Shown: in pieces, positions 43,324 to 52,046 of the stretch | Layout: every line of letters begins with the position of its first letter | How positions within the stretch are numbered: position 1 is the stretch's first letter | IMG/VR virus record: IMGVR_UViG_3300043449_002204 | Location: 1 to 64,000 of that record | Source: a virus | Reading direction: 5' to 3' (one strand) | DNA length: 64,000 nucleotides | Notes under the pieces: model-generated | Seen by the model: only the letters and a program-made list of their open reading frames with translations | The model's database searches: none | Told to the model about the DNA's origin: nothing | Translations under genes and position numbers: made by a program

Positions 43324-43782
43324 TTAAATATTAATTATAACAAAATCACTACTATTAAAAACACTATCTGTAATTACATAGTCGATTCTTACAACTGCCG
43401 TATGTTCCATTTGTCCAATACCAGGTACTCTATAAACTTTTTCACCATCGTCATTAACATACTCACCTTTACCTTCCTCACCTTCAGATGCCGCTTTAAC
43501 AGAAATACTTGTTAAAGTTAGGTTAGGTAGATACTGTTGTACAGACTCTCGTATTTCCGCTTCTATTTCAGAAAAAGTTGGTCCATCTAATGGTTCGAAA
43601 ATAAATTCATATAACCTTGTTCCAAAATCAGGTAAAAAATACCTTGAGCCCTTTCTAGTTAATAAAAGATGAATTAAATCTGTTCTTATTTCTTCATCCG
43701 CAGTTTGAGATAATGACAAATATTTACCCGTTTTAGAATCAACGAATGGGAAATTTATACCGTATGTATTACCTAATGCCAT
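43324..43782 (-). CDS. Baseplate wedge protein, T4 gp25-like (GPW/gp25 family)
   Basis: This 152-residue protein shows the gp25 family core: DEEIRTDLIHLLLTRKGSRY, FLPDFGTRLYEFIFEPLD and a following helix ending in a '..YLPNLTLTSISV' strand. gp25 is the wedge component that contacts the sheath initiator ring. The family's conserved 'G.R...PdfG..l...lf.p' motif is fully present. An insertion of charged residues (SEGEEGKGEYVNDDGEKVY) lies in the C-terminal half. It is followed directly by the gp6-like gene and preceded by a TATTTATA element abutting the stop of the upstream gene. Confidence 0.9.
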   Translation of the reverse strand: MALGNTYGINFPFVDSKTGKYLSLSQTADEEIRTDLIHLLLTRKGSRYFLPDFGTRLYEFIFEPLDGPTFSEIEAEIRESVQQYLPNLTLTSISVKAASEGEEGKGEYVNDDGEKVYRVPGIGQMEHTAVVRIDYVITDSVFNSSDFVIINI

Positions 43783-43786
43783 TTGT

Positions 43787-43794
43787 TATAAATA
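43787..43794 (-). promoter_or_regulatory. TATTTATA element 4 nt before the gp25-like gene
   Basis: On the coding strand the sequence is TAATATTTATAACAAATG: the upstream gene's TAA stop, the octamer, then the ATG. The octamer and its spacing match those before the 801-residue gene. A late promoter or translation signal is possible. Confidence 0.35.
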
Positions 43795-44418
43795 TTACTC
43801 TATCTCATTTATATTATAATAGTAGCAATCACCGTCCTCAGCGACCCACCTATCAGATAAAGTTTCAACCGAAGGTAAATCAGTATCCACTTTTATTTCT
43901 TTTGGTTCTATTGGAAACTTATTTGTTACCCAATTTGAGTCCTTCCAAAATATTCTATTATTTGGTTGACATAATAGATATCCATCATCAGCAATTAATA
44001 TATGACCACACTTATAATCTGATGGTTCGTCAGAATATGAATTTCTATACCAATCAACAGTCATTAAATATGTTGCCCAAATTTTTGACCCATCTCTTAA
44101 AACAACCTGACATCTTTTTTCATATAGATATTCATAAGTTGTAACTGCAACGTTTTCAGAAAAACAATCCCAAAGTTGTTTAAAATGAAAAGGTATATCA
44201 TTATCAGGTTCTTTGATGAATATTTCAGAAATAGGAACCCTTGACCTTAACATACCGTAATCGGTCATTATATGAAATGTCAAAATTTTACCGGCAATGG
44301 ATTGAATTGCAAAAGCGTACGCTTTATGAAATTTATTATCATCTTCAGGATTTTTTGTAAAATGTGAGACTCTAACCAAACACTTAAACAATTCAATGTT
44401 TTCATTATATACTGCCAT
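43795..44418 (-). CDS. Hypothetical phage protein (207 residues)
   Basis: The frame is open to 44499, but I start it at the ATG at 44416-44418 (MAVYNENIELF). The longer version would translate through the terminator hairpin at 44441-44464 and overlap the end of the nrdA-like gene. The protein has an N-terminal helical part and a C-terminal 'CGHILIADDGYLLCQPNNRI' segment followed by FWKDSNW and an acidic end. I do not recognise a named family. It sits between the nucleotide-metabolism genes and the baseplate operon and may be the first gene of the latter. Confidence 0.7.
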   Translation of the reverse strand: MAVYNENIELFKCLVRVSHFTKNPEDDNKFHKAYAFAIQSIAGKILTFHIMTDYGMLRSRVPISEIFIKEPDNDIPFHFKQLWDCFSENVAVTTYEYLYEKRCQVVLRDGSKIWATYLMTVDWYRNSYSDEPSDYKCGHILIADDGYLLCQPNNRIFWKDSNWVTNKFPIEPKEIKVDTDLPSVETLSDRWVAEDGDCYYYNINEIE

Positions 44419-44421
44419 ATT

Positions 44422-44429
44422 AATAAATA
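44422..44429 (-). promoter_or_regulatory. TATTTATT element 3 nt before the 207-residue gene
   Basis: On the coding strand GATATTTATTAATATG places the octamer between the U-tract of the nrdA-like terminator and the ATG. It is a one-base variant of the element seen at 43787. Because it follows a terminator, a promoter role is more plausible here than elsewhere. Confidence 0.35.
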
Positions 44430-44430
44430 T

Positions 44431-44464
44431 CTTAAACAAAAAAATCCCGATTTCTCGGGATTTT
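44431..44464 (-). terminator. Intrinsic terminator after the nrdA-like gene
   Basis: A perfect 10-bp stem (44441-44450 with 44455-44464, sequence AAAATCCCGA/TCGGGATTTT) closes a 4-nt loop. On the minus strand it is followed by a T-rich run. It lies 3 nt after the stop codon of the NrdA-like gene and ends the replication/nucleotide transcription unit. Confidence 0.9.
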
Positions 44465-44467
44465 ATT

Positions 44468-46900
44468 TTATGAGGAACATCCAAAACAATCAAATTCACT
44501 ATTTGCCGGTTTTGGTGGTAAATTCATATGACTATAATCAACCTTTGGTGGTTCAGGTGTTACATTTGGTTTTGATGTTTTTGATATATCTACCGCCAAG
44601 TGTTTTGCCCCTGTTGAAATCGCCTTTGTTCTAACATAATAACAAAGTGTTTTCAATCCTTTTTCCCAACCATAAAAGTGTGATGATGAAATCTTTGATA
44701 GAGTTGGATTAGACATATAGATATTCATTGACTGTGATTGGTCAATAAACGGAGCTCTATCGGCCGCCATCTCAATTAATTCCTTTTGTGAAATTTCCCA
44801 AATTGTTTTGTACTTAGGAATTAAGTGTTCGATTCTTTTAACTTTTTTATTGTATTGTTTATCTTCCGCGTCGAGATAATTGTTAAAATTAATTCCTTGT
44901 ACCGAACCTTCATTAAGAATGATTTCATTCTTTAAGTCCTCACACCAGATTCCAATCTTTTCAAAGTCATTAATCAAATACTTGTTAACAATCATAATCT
45001 CACCTCCAACCACACGTCGATTAAATATAGCCGAGTGAGCCGGTTCTGTCATTTCATATGAACCTGTAATTTTGGCTGATGAAGCGACAGGCATTTGAGC
45101 AGTGAATAAAGAGTTACAAACACCATAATCTTTAACTTCTTCCTTTAATGAGTTCCAATCCCATCTTCCTGATAAATCACCTTCATTGAGTCCCCACATA
45201 TCAAATTGGAATATTCCTTCTGACATTGGCGAGCCATTAAAGAAATCATATGGTTTATATTCTTCTGACTTACATAAACGACAACTTTCAGTAATTGCCG
45301 CAAAATAAATTGTTTCAAATATTTCTTTATTCAGTTTCTTAGCCTCTTCTGATGTGAATATATAATCCATCAAATAGAAAACATCGGCAAGTCCTTGAGT
45401 TCCAATGGCAATTGCTCTTTGTTCACGACCACCCTTGTTTCCTTTTTCAGTTGAGTAGTTGTTAATGTCTACAACTTTGTTGAGGGCTCTAACAACTTTA
45501 CGAGTTTCTTCATATAACAACTGGTGGTCAAATGTTCCATCTTTAATGAAGTTCTTTAATACCATAGATGACAACGTACAAATCGCAGTTGTGTTCTCAT
45601 CTGTATATTGGTAAATCTCATTACAAAGATTTGACTGTTTGATTACACCAATATTTTGGTGGTTTGTCTTTTTGTTTGCATTGTCCTTTGAGCAAAGATA
45701 TGGGACGCCAGTTTCAATTTGTGACTCAATAATCTTTGACCAAATTTCTTGTGCCTTAACTTTTTTACCAAGTCCTAATTGAACTGCTTTATTATAGTTT
45801 TCTTCGTATTCATCACCGTAACATTCTTGGAGAGGTTTGACACCAGCTTTCTTAATATCATTAGGACAGAACAAATACCAATCACCGTTGTTTTTAACAG
45901 CTCTCATAAAGTTATCAGGAATCCAAAGTGCGGTAAATAAGTCACGGGCTCTTAACTCTTCTGCCCCTGTATTCTTTTTAATATCCAAAAGGTCAAAAAT
46001 ATCTTTGTGCCAAGGTTCCAAATAAATTGCGGCTGAACCTGGTCTGCGTCCTTGTTGATTAAAGAATCGAAGTGATTCATTAACAATTTTTAAATATTTT
46101 AAAAGTCCACCAGCATATCCACCTGAAGATGAAATACGACTTTCTTTACTGCGAATATTCGACATAGAAAGACCAATACCCGCAGCATCTGATGAGTAGG
46201 TTGAAATATCCCTCATCGTATTCAATAGTCCTTCTCGTGAATCTGAATCATTATAATGAAGAACACAAGATGCAAGTTGTGGAACTTTTGTGCCGGCATT
46301 AATCATAATCGGTGTTGCCGGTGAAATAAGCTGACTTGATAATGACTTATAATATTCAACCGCCTCATCAAATGATTTAGTAACCCAAATCGCAACACGC
46401 ATATACATATGTTGTGGACGTTCAACTGTTTTACCATCTGGTAATTTTAAAAGATACATCTCTTGTAATGACCTCCAAGCAAAGTAATCAAAATTATAAT
46501 CATTGTCATGATTAATAACCTCATCGATGTTTGATGGGCCGTAACTCTCAATCATTTCCATAAATTTATCATTTACAATACCATCCACATGTAACGCGTG
46601 CATTGTGTTTGAAAAACTTGGGTTGGTTTCTTTATGGTATGATGATATTGCAACCGATGAAGCAAGACGAGAATAATCGTGATGACTACCTGTATAAGCC
46701 GCAGCTATCTCATAGACTAATTTGTCCAATTCTTTTGTGGTAATTTCTCCTTCAGTCGGTACCGAAGTAATCACCTTAATAAAGATTTCATCTGAATTTA
46801 CATTCAGACCTTTTGCCGCCCTTTTAATACGGTGATATATTTTCTGTGGGTTAAAAGACGCATCTTCCCCACCTCTTTTTTTAATTTTTAGTGACATCAT
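44468..46900 (-). CDS. nrdA: Class I ribonucleoside-diphosphate reductase, large (alpha) subunit
   Basis: This 810-residue protein makes deoxyribonucleotides from ribonucleoside diphosphates together with the beta subunit encoded just upstream. It has an N-terminal ATP-cone (residues about 3-95). Active-site residues are visible: Cys212 in LASCVLHY and Cys441 in AICTLSS (the redox pair), and Asn424, Cys426 and Glu428 in SNLCNEIY (thiyl radical and acid/base site). Tyr754-Tyr755 in CYYVRT serve the radical relay, and a C-terminal Cys805-x-x-Cys808 pair recharges the enzyme. All key residues are intact, so it should be active. The retained ATP-cone suggests allosteric activity control. A terminator follows directly. 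No thioredoxin or glutaredoxin gene is in the window. Confidence 0.95.
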   Translation of the reverse strand: MMSLKIKKRGGEDASFNPQKIYHRIKRAAKGLNVNSDEIFIKVITSVPTEGEITTKELDKLVYEIAAAYTGSHHDYSRLASSVAISSYHKETNPSFSNTMHALHVDGIVNDKFMEMIESYGPSNIDEVINHDNDYNFDYFAWRSLQEMYLLKLPDGKTVERPQHMYMRVAIWVTKSFDEAVEYYKSLSSQLISPATPIMINAGTKVPQLASCVLHYNDSDSREGLLNTMRDISTYSSDAAGIGLSMSNIRSKESRISSSGGYAGGLLKYLKIVNESLRFFNQQGRRPGSAAIYLEPWHKDIFDLLDIKKNTGAEELRARDLFTALWIPDNFMRAVKNNGDWYLFCPNDIKKAGVKPLQECYGDEYEENYNKAVQLGLGKKVKAQEIWSKIIESQIETGVPYLCSKDNANKKTNHQNIGVIKQSNLCNEIYQYTDENTTAICTLSSMVLKNFIKDGTFDHQLLYEETRKVVRALNKVVDINNYSTEKGNKGGREQRAIAIGTQGLADVFYLMDYIFTSEEAKKLNKEIFETIYFAAITESCRLCKSEEYKPYDFFNGSPMSEGIFQFDMWGLNEGDLSGRWDWNSLKEEVKDYGVCNSLFTAQMPVASSAKITGSYEMTEPAHSAIFNRRVVGGEIMIVNKYLINDFEKIGIWCEDLKNEIILNEGSVQGINFNNYLDAEDKQYNKKVKRIEHLIPKYKTIWEISQKELIEMAADRAPFIDQSQSMNIYMSNPTLSKISSSHFYGWEKGLKTLCYYVRTKAISTGAKHLAVDISKTSKPNVTPEPPKVDYSHMNLPPKPANSEFDCFGCSS

Positions 46901-46919
46901 AGTTTATAAAAATAACAAA

Positions 46920-47867
46920 TTAAAAGTCATCGGTAAAGGACAAAGTTTCATTCAACTTTGCTTTTTGATATTCAACTGTTCTTGATTCAAAGAAATTACC
47001 TTTGGTCTCAACGGCAATTTGTTCCATGAATTTAAATGGTTGCTCAACATTAAATTGTTTCTTACAACCCAACTTAACTAATAATCCATCAACAACAAAT
47101 TCAAGGTATTGTTTCATTAAGTTTGAATTCATTCCAATTAGTGAAACAGGAAGTGACTCTGTGATAAATTCCTTCTCGATTTCAAGGGCCGACAATAGAA
47201 TTTCTTTGATTCTCTTTTCACTTGGTTTGTCCTCACAGTGATTATTCAAAAGGTGAATTGCGAAATCACAGTGAAGGTTCTCATCTTTAAAGATAAGTGA
47301 ATTAGCATTACACAAACCTTGCATAAGTCCTCGTGATTTTAACCAAAATATCGAACAAAATGACCCTGAAAAGAATATTCCTTCAACCGCGGCAAATGCC
47401 ACAAGTCTTTCTTGGAATGATGCATTGGTAATCCAATCAAGTGCCCACTTTGCTTTTTTCTGAACTGCGGGAAGTCTATCAATTGCATTGAAACATTCGT
47501 CTTTTTCTTTTGGATTTGACACATATGTATCAATCAAAAGTGAATACATTAAACTGTGAATGTTCTCCATCGCTAGTTGCATTCCGTAAAAGAATTTAGC
47601 TTCGGGATATTGTACTTCTCGGTAGAAATTTTCTGCCAAGTTTTCATTAACAATACCGTCCGATGCGGCGAAGAATGATAAAACATTCTTTACAAAGAAT
47701 TGTTCGTTTTCAGATAAGTTTTCCCAATCTCGGATATCTCCCGACAAATCAACTTCCTCAGCTGTCCAAAATGCCGCTTGGTGCATTTTATAATATTCCC
47801 ATATATCGTTATGTTCGATAGGAAATATCACAAACCTATTAGGGTTCTCTACTAAAATCTTTTCCAT
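46920..47867 (-). CDS. nrdB: Class I ribonucleotide reductase, small (beta) subunit
   Basis: This 315-residue protein is the radical-generating partner of the NrdA-like protein and lies 19 nt upstream of it. The di-metal ligands of the ferritin-like fold are visible: Asp70 ([10 protein letters not shown]), Glu101 and His104 in MENIHSLMY, Glu162 (AVEGIFF), and Glu196 and His199 in KDENLHCDF. Tyr108 sits at the position of the E. coli radical tyrosine (E-x-x-H-x-x-x-Y), so this is a tyrosyl-radical type enzyme rather than a Tyr-less subclass. The order nrdB then nrdA follows the helicase gene, so the genes are probably co-transcribed. Confidence 0.95.
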   Translation of the reverse strand: MEKILVENPNRFVIFPIEHNDIWEYYKMHQAAFWTAEEVDLSGDIRDWENLSENEQFFVKNVLSFFAASDGIVNENLAENFYREVQYPEAKFFYGMQLAMENIHSLMYSLLIDTYVSNPKEKDECFNAIDRLPAVQKKAKWALDWITNASFQERLVAFAAVEGIFFSGSFCSIFWLKSRGLMQGLCNANSLIFKDENLHCDFAIHLLNNHCEDKPSEKRIKEILLSALEIEKEFITESLPVSLIGMNSNLMKQYLEFVVDGLLVKLGCKKQFNVEQPFKFMEQIAVETKGNFFESRTVEYQKAKLNETLSFTDDF

Positions 47868-47872
47868 ATTAA

Positions 47873-49255
47873 TTAATTATTTTGTTGTTCTCTTTGTTTT
47901 CTTTTTTCGAGCAAATCTTTGATTCGCTGTCTGTTGTTTTCCTCTTTTTGTTCTTCAAGTCCCAAGAATGTTACGGAACTTTCGGTATCAATCTCTAACA
48001 TACCGTTATCGAACTTACAATTTTCAAACACAATACCATCGTCACCAATTCTTGATTTGGTTATTGCAATTGTGGCGAGTTTCATCTCTTTTTGTTGTAG
48101 TGTTTTTGCAACAGAGATAATAACGTGACCAACTTGGGCTTTTTTAATTGACCCACCCATTTGGTCTGTTGTTACAACCTCTGATGATATAGAACTTCTA
48201 TTACCCTGTGTTGCCGTCCACCCAACTAGATTCAACTCGTGACACATCGCCTCAAACCCTCTCATAACTGAACCTTCACTTTTCCACTCATCACCCAAAT
48301 TCTTATCGGGAACTATACAATCAATGTAATCCAAAACTATCATGTCTAATTTAACTCCATCTGCAATCATCTTACGAATTTGGTTTTTGATTTGCAGTAT
48401 TGTTAAAGTATCAGATGGTAGTTTCTTTAAAATGAGACGGTTTTCCATCTTACTCTGTACCTCTCTAACCTTATCCATTACCTCATCTTTCTTATTTGAT
48501 AACTCATCAGGGTGGACTTTTGTCCAAAGTGTGATGTGTTTACGTTGGATAATTTTTGGATTATCCTCAAAGAATATTTGAAGTACATTGTATCCCAAAT
48601 TAAATGCGTGGTTTGATATTTTGGTTAAGAATGTAGACTTACCTACTCCTGTGGGGGCTAAGATAACACCTAATTCTCCTTTTGCCAAACCTCCCTTTAA
48701 CAATCTGTCAATACCAGGTATTCCCATTGGGATTGGATGACGATAGTCTTCGTTAAGTACATCGTCCAAATTAGAAAATACATCTGACATACCATCTTCA
48801 CGTTCTCCAACTTGTAGCGCTTCTCTAACTAGTTCTTCGAGTTTATCGTAACTCTCAAACTCACCCCCATCAATAACTTTTTGAGCCTTTGTAATTGCTT
48901 TTTGAAGTTCTTGTTGTTTGCAGAATTTAAGTGCCTTTTCTTGTACAAATTGAGAACCTTCAATTGGACATTCTTTAATTTTTGTAATTGTATCTAATAC
49001 AATTTTGGATGCTAGTTCTTGCTGTAATTCTGATTTGGTTATTTGCTCTAACGTATCGAATGTTGGTACGTGTTCGTATTTTGAATGGTACTCCTTAATC
49101 ATTTGCAAGATGATTTTGAAGTACTTATTTTCAAAATATTGTTGTTCTATAACGTCAATTATTGACCTTCCAAAATCCTTGTCAACGATGATTTGGTTTA
49201 TTAGTTGTACCTGAAATGAAGAACCCAAATAATCGAAATTTTTGTTTGACGCCAT
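47873..49255 (-). CDS. Replicative DNA helicase, DnaB/T4 gp41 type
   Basis: This 460-residue protein is a RecA-fold ring helicase that unwinds the replication fork. Walker A is APTGVGKST at residues 200-208 (Lys206) and Walker B is [10 protein letters not shown] at 303-312 (Asp309). They are followed by a DnaB-type '[13 protein letters not shown]' motif and a C-terminal KSRIGDDG segment. The N-terminal domain (residues 1-160) has the helical DnaB-like pattern. The order 5' nuclease, small gene, helicase, nrdB, nrdA suggests one early/middle operon. Primase, polymerase and clamp genes are outside the window. Confidence 0.92.
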   Translation of the reverse strand: MASNKNFDYLGSSFQVQLINQIIVDKDFGRSIIDVIEQQYFENKYFKIILQMIKEYHSKYEHVPTFDTLEQITKSELQQELASKIVLDTITKIKECPIEGSQFVQEKALKFCKQQELQKAITKAQKVIDGGEFESYDKLEELVREALQVGEREDGMSDVFSNLDDVLNEDYRHPIPMGIPGIDRLLKGGLAKGELGVILAPTGVGKSTFLTKISNHAFNLGYNVLQIFFEDNPKIIQRKHITLWTKVHPDELSNKKDEVMDKVREVQSKMENRLILKKLPSDTLTILQIKNQIRKMIADGVKLDMIVLDYIDCIVPDKNLGDEWKSEGSVMRGFEAMCHELNLVGWTATQGNRSSISSEVVTTDQMGGSIKKAQVGHVIISVAKTLQQKEMKLATIAITKSRIGDDGIVFENCKFDNGMLEIDTESSVTFLGLEEQKEENNRQRIKDLLEKRKQREQQNN

Positions 49256-49276
49256 AAGAAATAAATTGTTGTGTTA

Positions 49277-49284
49277 GATAAATA
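49277..49284 (-). promoter_or_regulatory. TATTTATC element before the helicase gene
   Basis: On the coding strand the octamer directly follows the TAA stop of the upstream gene and lies 21 nt before the helicase ATG. It is a one-base variant of the recurrent TATTTATA element. Confidence 0.25.
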
Positions 49285-49737
49285 TTAGGGTTTCAGAGTA
49301 ATTCCAGCGTACTCGTAAGTTAAATTTTTCGACGAAAAAATGTCAGTCAAAGTCGAAAGCAAACTTTTTATGTGAGGACGGATGTCTACGGTGTATCTTA
49401 TTTTAGGTGGGAAAATTTTAGCGTCGATATGATGCTGACAAATTGTCATATCGCCTTGTCTAATAAAGATGTTGAAATGCTCTGGACCGTCAGTATATGA
49501 CGTGTCGAGGAGTGAAGGATTACTTTGAATCTCATAAGAATTTTCAAGCATGTAATCAATTGTTTTCATCTTCAACTGATTAAGGAACATACCTTTAAAC
49601 TCGTTGAGATACTCCAACAATTCCGCCGAATACTTCGCGTCATAATTGTAATCTCTAACATTAAAAAATCTCTGAACGATGATGTTATCATTAACCATCA
49701 TCAAAAACTCCAACTTGGTTGAATCTTGCTCTTTCAT
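49285..49737 (-). CDS. Hypothetical protein between 5' nuclease and helicase genes
   Basis: This 150-residue acidic protein starts MKEQDSTKLEFLMMVNDNII and contains VQRFFNVRDYN and a C-terminal IRYTVDIRPHIKSLLSTL segment. It lies 6 nt after the nuclease gene and 29 nt before the helicase gene. It has no membrane segment or known motif. A replication-accessory role is suggested only by its neighbours. Confidence 0.65.
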   Translation of the reverse strand: MKEQDSTKLEFLMMVNDNIIVQRFFNVRDYNYDAKYSAELLEYLNEFKGMFLNQLKMKTIDYMLENSYEIQSNPSLLDTSYTDGPEHFNIFIRQGDMTICQHHIDAKIFPPKIRYTVDIRPHIKSLLSTLTDIFSSKNLTYEYAGITLKP

Positions 49738-49743
49738 AAAAAT

Positions 49744-50748
49744 TTACTTTTTGGTTTTAAATTGCTTTTTTTCTTTTCTTGTTAATTTCATAAACGGTTT
49801 TACGAAGTTTACCCACGCTTCGTCGTGTTTTGGGAGAAATTTAAAGAACCCATCATCCATCATCATTCGGATTAGGTTTCTGTGTCCTCTTCCCTCAGGG
49901 TCTAATGTTTCACTATAATATAATTTAACGATTTCCTTACCTTCCTCTGTGATTAACGGATTAGACAAATCCACGATTTTGTTGTTAATCTCAAAAAATT
50001 CATTTCCATAGATACCTGATTTTGTTTTACCTGAAAGTAAGTTTTGTAAAATTTTGTTTTCTTTGTCCTCGGTTAATAATACCTCGGCTCTTGTTAAAAT
50101 ATCGTTAAAAGAAACCTCACGGTCAAGTATCTCAGGAAATAATTTAACTAAAGTTTTTTCACCCAAATAATAGATACCATCAATGTTATCTGATTTATCA
50201 CCTGATATTATCTTATACGTTTTAACATTATAGTGGGGTATCTCAACCTCGTGTAGTTTGATAAAATCACCTTTTTTATAGGTTAATCTTTTACTAGGTG
50301 AGTATATAGACACGTTTTGTGATATAAGCTGTGTTAGGTCTTTATCACTCGAGAAAATGGTTATAATCTCGTCGTTTGCAATCTGACAATAATACGCAAT
50401 AAGGTCATCCGCCTCATTGTTATTAATATCAACCTGACGAACAAACATCTCTTCAAGATATTGTTTTACTCTATGCTTTTGTTCGTAAAACGATTCTTCT
50501 TTAAAGTCATAACCAGGTTTTCTGTTCTCCTTGTATTGGGGGTAAATTATTTTTCTTGTGAGGGAACTACCTTCACCATCCCAAAACACAACTACTTTAT
50601 CAAAGTTTTCTTCTTCGATAAATCGTCGGGTAGTATTTAGAAAATGCCAAATACCCCCAACGTGTTTACCTTCGTGAAATAAATCTTTCACACCGTGAAA
50701 TCCAATTTTTAATAAATTGTTTCCGTCAATTAATAATGTTTTGGTCAC
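49744..50748 (-). CDS. 5'-3' exonuclease/RNase H, FEN-PIN family (T4 rnh type)
   Basis: This 334-residue protein has the metal-binding acidic residues of the FEN/PIN fold: Asp8 (LLIDGNNLL), Asp57 (VVFWDGEG), Glu112/Asp114/Asp115 (NNNEADDLIAYY), Asp135/Asp137 (FSSDKDLTQ) and Asp184/Asp187 in the helix-hairpin-helix entry SGDKSDNIDG. In T4 the relative removes RNA primers from lagging-strand fragments and acts with gp32. The basic tail (KLTRKEKKQFKTKK) may aid DNA binding. It lies 11 nt after the recombinase gene, consistent with a replication/recombination operon. Confidence 0.9.
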   Translation of the reverse strand: MTKTLLIDGNNLLKIGFHGVKDLFHEGKHVGGIWHFLNTTRRFIEEENFDKVVVFWDGEGSSLTRKIIYPQYKENRKPGYDFKEESFYEQKHRVKQYLEEMFVRQVDINNNEADDLIAYYCQIANDEIITIFSSDKDLTQLISQNVSIYSPSKRLTYKKGDFIKLHEVEIPHYNVKTYKIISGDKSDNIDGIYYLGEKTLVKLFPEILDREVSFNDILTRAEVLLTEDKENKILQNLLSGKTKSGIYGNEFFEINNKIVDLSNPLITEEGKEIVKLYYSETLDPEGRGHRNLIRMMMDDGFFKFLPKHDEAWVNFVKPFMKLTRKEKKQFKTKK

Positions 50749-50759
50749 CTTTTATTTGG

Positions 50760-51770
50760 TTAAGGTTCTACTTCTTCTTTCAAATCAAAATCTAAGTCAG
50801 ACACGCCCAAAATATCTTTCCAATATTCAGCATGTTCTTTTTTGTAATTTTCAATGGATGCCTTTTCTTCGGCAGGTTCTTTACCTGCCATAAATCCATG
50901 TGGTGTTACAATAATTTTACCATCCTCATACCCCAAACCATTGATGTGGTTTTTTAGTACAGATATTTTAGTACGAGTTGCAAACTTAACAGTTCTCTTA
51001 TCTTTTGTGGCGGTAATCTTTGTGGTACCAGCACCTTTTTGATTACCAAACAAAAACACCAAAGATGAGTTCAACCAAATTGCTTCACCACCTTTTGCCT
51101 TAATTTTTGGTTGACCAAAAGGATTATCAGGTAATTCAACCCAAGGCTGATTAACAATTACAAGTGTATTCTCAAATTTCGAGTCCGCTTTACGACTACC
51201 TGAGATTCGTTGGTTAATACCCATACCAATCTTGTCGGCAAGAACCGAAGCGTTGTGTTGTTTACCACCTTTACCTTCAAAAGTCATCTTACAAGGAACT
51301 GAACCAACTGAATCCCAAAGGAAAAGCAAACTGTAATCCAATTCACCTTTTTCCTGAGCGTCCAACAAGTTGTTGATATATTCTGTAATTTGTTCGATAT
51401 AATCGAAGTTATTGTTAAATAGATAAAATCCATCCCAATCAATTTCACCTGTTGATTCATCAACAACTTCTTCACACTGAAACCCCATAATACGAGCGTG
51501 TTCAAATGACCACTTTTGTTCGGTAATAATGAACACAGGAAGAATTCCTTTTTTCTGAGCATCAACTGCCGCCTTTACAAGTGCAGTAGTTTTACCCGTA
51601 TCAGAGTGACCCAAGAACATATTAATATGTCCTATTGCCGGCCCTGGTATTCCAACCGCATCCAAAAATTCTGTACCCAAGTCAAAATATCTTTGAGGTT
51701 TATATTTTGCCGAAGTAGAGAATTTAGATTTGATTGAATCTAAACCTAATTCTTTTTTCTTAATTGCCAT
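50760..51770 (-). CDS. uvsX: RecA-fold recombinase, T4 UvsX type
   Basis: This 336-residue protein has a RecA core: Walker A GHSDTGKT (residues 54-61, Lys60), a strand-turn FIITEQKWSFEHARIMGF with the catalytic-type Glu, and Walker B LLFLWDS (Asp153). An 'NQPWVELPDNPFGQPKIKAK' segment matches the L2/NQ region, and the acidic C-terminus (DFDLKEEVEP) resembles RecA/UvsX tails. UvsX catalyses strand exchange for repair and recombination-dependent replication. The gene overlaps the preceding small gene by 11 nt. It is closer to the UvsX group than to bacterial RecA by its Walker A variant and neighbours. Confidence 0.9.
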   Translation of the reverse strand: MAIKKKELGLDSIKSKFSTSAKYKPQRYFDLGTEFLDAVGIPGPAIGHINMFLGHSDTGKTTALVKAAVDAQKKGILPVFIITEQKWSFEHARIMGFQCEEVVDESTGEIDWDGFYLFNNNFDYIEQITEYINNLLDAQEKGELDYSLLFLWDSVGSVPCKMTFEGKGGKQHNASVLADKIGMGINQRISGSRKADSKFENTLVIVNQPWVELPDNPFGQPKIKAKGGEAIWLNSSLVFLFGNQKGAGTTKITATKDKRTVKFATRTKISVLKNHINGLGYEDGKIIVTPHGFMAGKEPAEEKASIENYKKEHAEYWKDILGVSDLDFDLKEEVEP

Positions 51771-51984
51771 TGTTATCGATTTTAATTAGTGCTTGGATGA
51801 TTTCCAATTTGTCTTTTGCATTGGCATACTTATCCAAAAATTTATCCATTTCTTCCAAGTGTTGTGGATGTTCTCCGATACCAACAGGATTGTTAAAATA
51901 GATTAATAATGTTGCTTCCGCCTCTGCGATTTCAGCCTCATATTTTTTTACGAGAGCTTTAAACATACTTTCCGCAATTTTCAT
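51760..51984 (-). CDS. Small helical protein overlapping the recombinase gene
   Basis: This 74-residue protein (MKIAESMFKALVKKYEAEIA...) is almost wholly helical and charged, with a coiled-coil character in the first 30 residues and again near the end. Its 3' end overlaps the UvsX-type start by 11 nt, so translation is probably coupled. It begins after the SSB terminator, so it is probably the first gene of the recombination operon. It could be a recombination mediator-like accessory, but there is no motif evidence. Confidence 0.65.
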   Translation of the reverse strand: MKIAESMFKALVKKYEAEIAEAEATLLIYFNNPVGIGEHPQHLEEMDKFLDKYANAKDKLEIIQALIKIDNNGN

Positions 51985-51990
51985 AAAATA

Positions 51991-52037
51991 AAAGTTTTAA
52001 AAAAGCGTGGACACTATGTCTTTTCTAGTGTCCACGC
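51991..52037 (-). terminator. Strong intrinsic terminator after the SSB gene
   Basis: A 12-bp perfect stem (52005-52016 with 52026-52037, GCGTGGACACTA/TAGTGTCCACGC) closes a 9-nt loop. On the minus strand a T-rich run (complement of 51991-52004) follows. It lies 9 nt after the stop of the gp32-like gene and separates it from the UvsX operon. Confidence 0.9.
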
Positions 52038-52046
52038 CAAAGTTTA

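Noticed and set aside
43746-44144. Plus-strand 132-residue frame overlapping the gp25-like and 207-residue genes
   Set aside because: It overlaps two well-supported minus-strand genes and has no recognisable content.
44419-44499. Longer start for the gene at 43795-44418
   Set aside because: The extension would run through the terminator hairpin and overlap the nrdA-like gene end; the internal ATG is better placed.
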